Of a stretch of 64,000 nt of DNA, positions 62,516 to 64,000 are shown piece by piece. This stretch comes from Rhodococcus sp. OK519 (GTDB taxonomy: Bacteria > Actinomycetota > Actinomycetes > Mycobacteriales > Mycobacteriaceae). The translations under genes and the position numbers were made by a program. Location of the stretch: NCBI RefSeq assembly GCF_003051005.1, contig NZ_QAOW01000010.1, forward strand, positions 124,001 to 188,000. Reading direction: 5' to 3'. Numbering within the stretch: position 1 is the stretch's first letter; each line of letters begins with the position of its first letter. The notes under the pieces were generated by a model. That model was not told where the DNA came from and ran no database searches. It saw only the letters and a program-made list of their open reading frames with translations.

Positions 62516-63052
62516 TCAGTGCCACTTGCCCGGCTGGTCGCCGGTGTCGAAATCGCCTGACTGATGGCGCAGTTCGGTGAGGATGCGGATGAGCGAGTCG
62601 AGCTTGTCCGGTGCCAATCCGGGCTCGGCGAACACCTTCTCGTTCAGGGACTCCGTCGCGCGACGCGAGATGTCCCGTCCCGCGTCGGTGATCTCGACGA
62701 GCGTCGCGCGACGGTCGGTGGGGTGCGGCACGCGTCTTACCAAGCCTGCGGCCTCGAGACGGTCGACGGCGTTGGTCACACTGGTCGGGTGAACCTGGAG
62801 GCGCGCACTGGCCTTCGCCATCGGCAGTGCACCACTGCGGGTGAAGGTCAGTAGCGTCAACAATTCGTAGCGCGAGAACGTGAGCCCGAAAGGCTTGAGG
62901 GCCTCGTCGACCCGCGCCATCATGATCTGCTGCGCCCGCACCACCGACGTCACGGCCGCCATCCCGTCGGCCACTGCGCCCCAACCGTGCTCGGTCCACT
63001 GGCGGTGCGCTTCCTCGATCGGATCCAAGGGCAGCGGTGACGATGACGGCAT
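62516..63052 (-). CDS. MarR-family regulator
   Basis: 178 residues. Winged helix at about 60-120 (ALPMAKASARLQVHPTSVTNAVDRLE ... RRATLVEITDAGRDI), with the usual DRR wing. It converges on the other MarR gene, ending 30 bases from it, and is divergent from the TerB-like gene at 63220. Target unknown. Confidence 0.86.
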   Translation of the reverse strand: MPSSSPLPLDPIEEAHRQWTEHGWGAVADGMAAVTSVVRAQQIMMARVDEALKPFGLTFSRYELLTLLTFTRSGALPMAKASARLQVHPTSVTNAVDRLEAAGLVRRVPHPTDRRATLVEITDAGRDISRRATESLNEKVFAEPGLAPDKLDSLIRILTELRHQSGDFDTGDQPGKWH

Positions 63053-63219
63053 GCCCCGATCATCCCATGCGGGGCCTACGAATCGATCGTGGTCCCCTCC
63101 CCGAAATACGCCCGGACGTGCCCCGCGGGGAGATGGCGGCGGTATCCGGTCTGTCCGATTCCGCTAGGCTGGCACGGACCGTGTCCTGCGGATACAGAGC
63201 GTGAACGAGGAGGAATCTC

Positions 63220-63675
63220 ATGGGATTTTGGGATCAGCTCAAGGCCAAGACTCAGGAAATGAGCGGACAGCTCCAGACGAAGACCGCACAGTTCAAGAAC
63301 AAGGAATTCGCGAACGGTTCCATGGCGATGTGCGCGCTGATCGCGGCCGCCGACGGCAGCATCGATCCGGCCGAGCGTCAGAAGACGGCAGCCCTCATCA
63401 TGAACAACCAGTCGCTCCAGGTGTTCGACTCGTCCGAACTGCGCGAGAAGTTCGACTGGTACTGCGACAAGTTGGCCGGCGACTTCGACTTCGGCAAGGT
63501 CGAGGCCACCGCCACCATCGGCAAGCTGAAGTCCAAGCCGGAGCAGGCCCGCGCGGTCATCCAGATCGGCATCATCATCGGTGGCGCCGACGGCAACTTC
63601 GACCAGCACGAGAAGGCTGCCGTCAAGGAAGCTTGCTTCGCGGTCGGCATCGACCCGTCCGAGTTCGACCTCTGA
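63220..63675 (+). CDS. TerB-like (tellurite resistance) protein
   Basis: 151 residues of TerB/DjlA-N-like helical fold. Two acidic repeats with metal-ligand pattern: AAADGSIDPAERQK (about 45-58) and GGADGNFDQHEKAAV (about 125-139), each D-G-x-(I/F)-D. It probably binds a metal ion and acts in stress response. ATG 63220 follows GAGGAG. A hairpin lies 20 bases after the stop. Confidence 0.88.
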   Translation: MGFWDQLKAKTQEMSGQLQTKTAQFKNKEFANGSMAMCALIAAADGSIDPAERQKTAALIMNNQSLQVFDSSELREKFDWYCDKLAGDFDFGKVEATATIGKLKSKPEQARAVIQIGIIIGGADGNFDQHEKAAVKEACFAVGIDPSEFDL

Positions 63676-63694
63676 TCTTCTGATCTCGTGCCCT

Positions 63695-63721
63695 CGGCGT
63701 TCGGTTGACTCACGAACGCCG
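63695..63721 (+). terminator. hairpin after the TerB-like gene
   Basis: Nine-base arms CGGCGTTCG (63695-63703) and its complement (63713-63721), extendable by G-C pairs, with a nine-base loop, 20 bases past the TerB stop. Confidence 0.7.
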
Positions 63722-63798
63722 GGGGCGTTGTTGTGTGCGGGGGTCGCCGTCAGCAGTGCCCGAGTTGGGCGCGGTAAGGAAGACGTTAGGGGACGGAC

Positions 63799-63843
63799 AG
63801 AAGCGGCAGCGCACGTGACGTGCTCACGTGCGCTGCCGCTTCT
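63799..63843. terminator. 20-base perfect hairpin before the right-edge gene
   Basis: Perfect 20-base arms (63799-63818 and 63824-63843) around a five-base loop. It ends 18 bases before the stop codon of the convergent right-edge gene, so it most likely ends that transcript; a TTCTGCG tail follows in the other direction. Confidence 0.75.
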
Positions 63844-63860
63844 GCGTTGTCGGAGCGAAC

Positions 63861-64000
63861 CTACTTACGGCCGGCCTGCCACTGCATGCCCCATCCGTAG
63901 GCGGCGTCCAGGTCGGACTGGCTGCCGTTGATGTAGTTGACCAGACGGTTCACGGTGATGCCGCTGCCGTTGTTCTCGAGCATCGCGATCGCGCAGATGC
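63861..64000 (-). CDS. partial gene at the right edge, C-terminal end
   Basis: The last 45 residues of a minus-strand gene end AAYGWGMQWQAGRK before TAG at 63861-63863. The visible part has an acidic/asparagine-rich segment (AMLENNGSGITVNRLVNYI) and no identifiable motif. The gene continues past the window, so length and function are unknown. Confidence 0.6.
   Translation of the reverse strand, partial: ICAIAMLENNGSGITVNRLVNYINGSQSDLDAAYGWGMQWQAGRK

Noticed and set aside
1-64000. CRISPR array, rRNA or tRNA genes, phage genes, replication origin
   Set aside because: None seen by eye: no regularly spaced repeats, no cloverleaf candidate, and no phage structural genes. The ParB-fold gene has no ParA or parS nearby, so it is not taken as an origin or partition locus.

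Overview
The window is high-GC DNA from a mycolic-acid actinobacterium (order Mycobacteriales), most likely a Rhodococcus or close relative. The grounds are GC-rich codon use with frequent GTG/TTG starts, type VII (ESX)-type small proteins, a DUF3558 lipoprotein, mycothiol-enzyme folds, WS/DGAT-PlsB-PlsC lipid genes in mycobacterial order, a three-gene pntAa-pntAb-pntB transhydrogenase and a helZ-like helicase. The species is an inference; no rRNA or tRNA gene is present to fix it.

Layout. 1-2355: a small membrane protein and a three-gene cluster of ESX-type secreted proteins. 2389-5955: SIMPL protein, an unknown protein, an NfeD/slipin pair and a YbjN-domain protein. 5956-15705: an accessory island that starts with a decayed IS3-family element and carries vsr, a coupled minus-strand trio (DUF3883 nuclease-like, SNF2 helicase, ParB-fold protein), an HNH-like zinc protein, a NaeI-family restriction endonuclease and its cytosine-5 methyltransferase. 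15706-21157: FAD oxidase, mycothiol-type enzyme, DUF429, and a second ESX-type group (DUF3558 lipoprotein, small helical protein, PPE-like protein). 21171-26400: WS/DGAT, PlsB and HAD-PlsC, a glycerolipid operon. 26597-28168: fmdB-fmdA (formamide use). 28522-33098: small enzymes and a frameshifted acyl-CoA synthetase. 33368-36245: proton-translocating transhydrogenase. 36314-41352: MFS exporter, branched-chain keto-acid dehydrogenase (E1 alpha, E1 beta, E2) and a divergent Lrp-type regulator. 41495-49206: phosphotransferase, thioesterase, AroE-like enzyme, secreted nuclease, SNF2 helicase with a SWIM partner. 49265-54114: XRE regulator with divergent targets, TAP-type hydrolase, a methyltransferase stub and a Tat sulfatase. 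54329-60929: a tightly packed valine-catabolism operon (mmsA, two acyl-CoA dehydrogenases, 3-hydroxyisobutyryl-CoA hydrolase, mmsB, enoyl-CoA hydratase). 60937-64000: hydrolase, two MarR regulators, TerB-like protein and a partial gene at the right edge.

How genes work together. The bkd genes make isobutyryl-CoA from the valine keto acid and the mms operon carries it on to propionyl-CoA, so both halves of valine breakdown lie in one window about 15 kb apart. The lipid operon would consume acyl-CoA. The island looks like a defence cassette built round a NaeI-like restriction-modification pair: Vsr would repair the T:G mismatches produced when 5-methylcytosine deaminates. The helicase/nuclease-like/ParB-fold trio is the least explained part and is my main candidate for an undescribed system.
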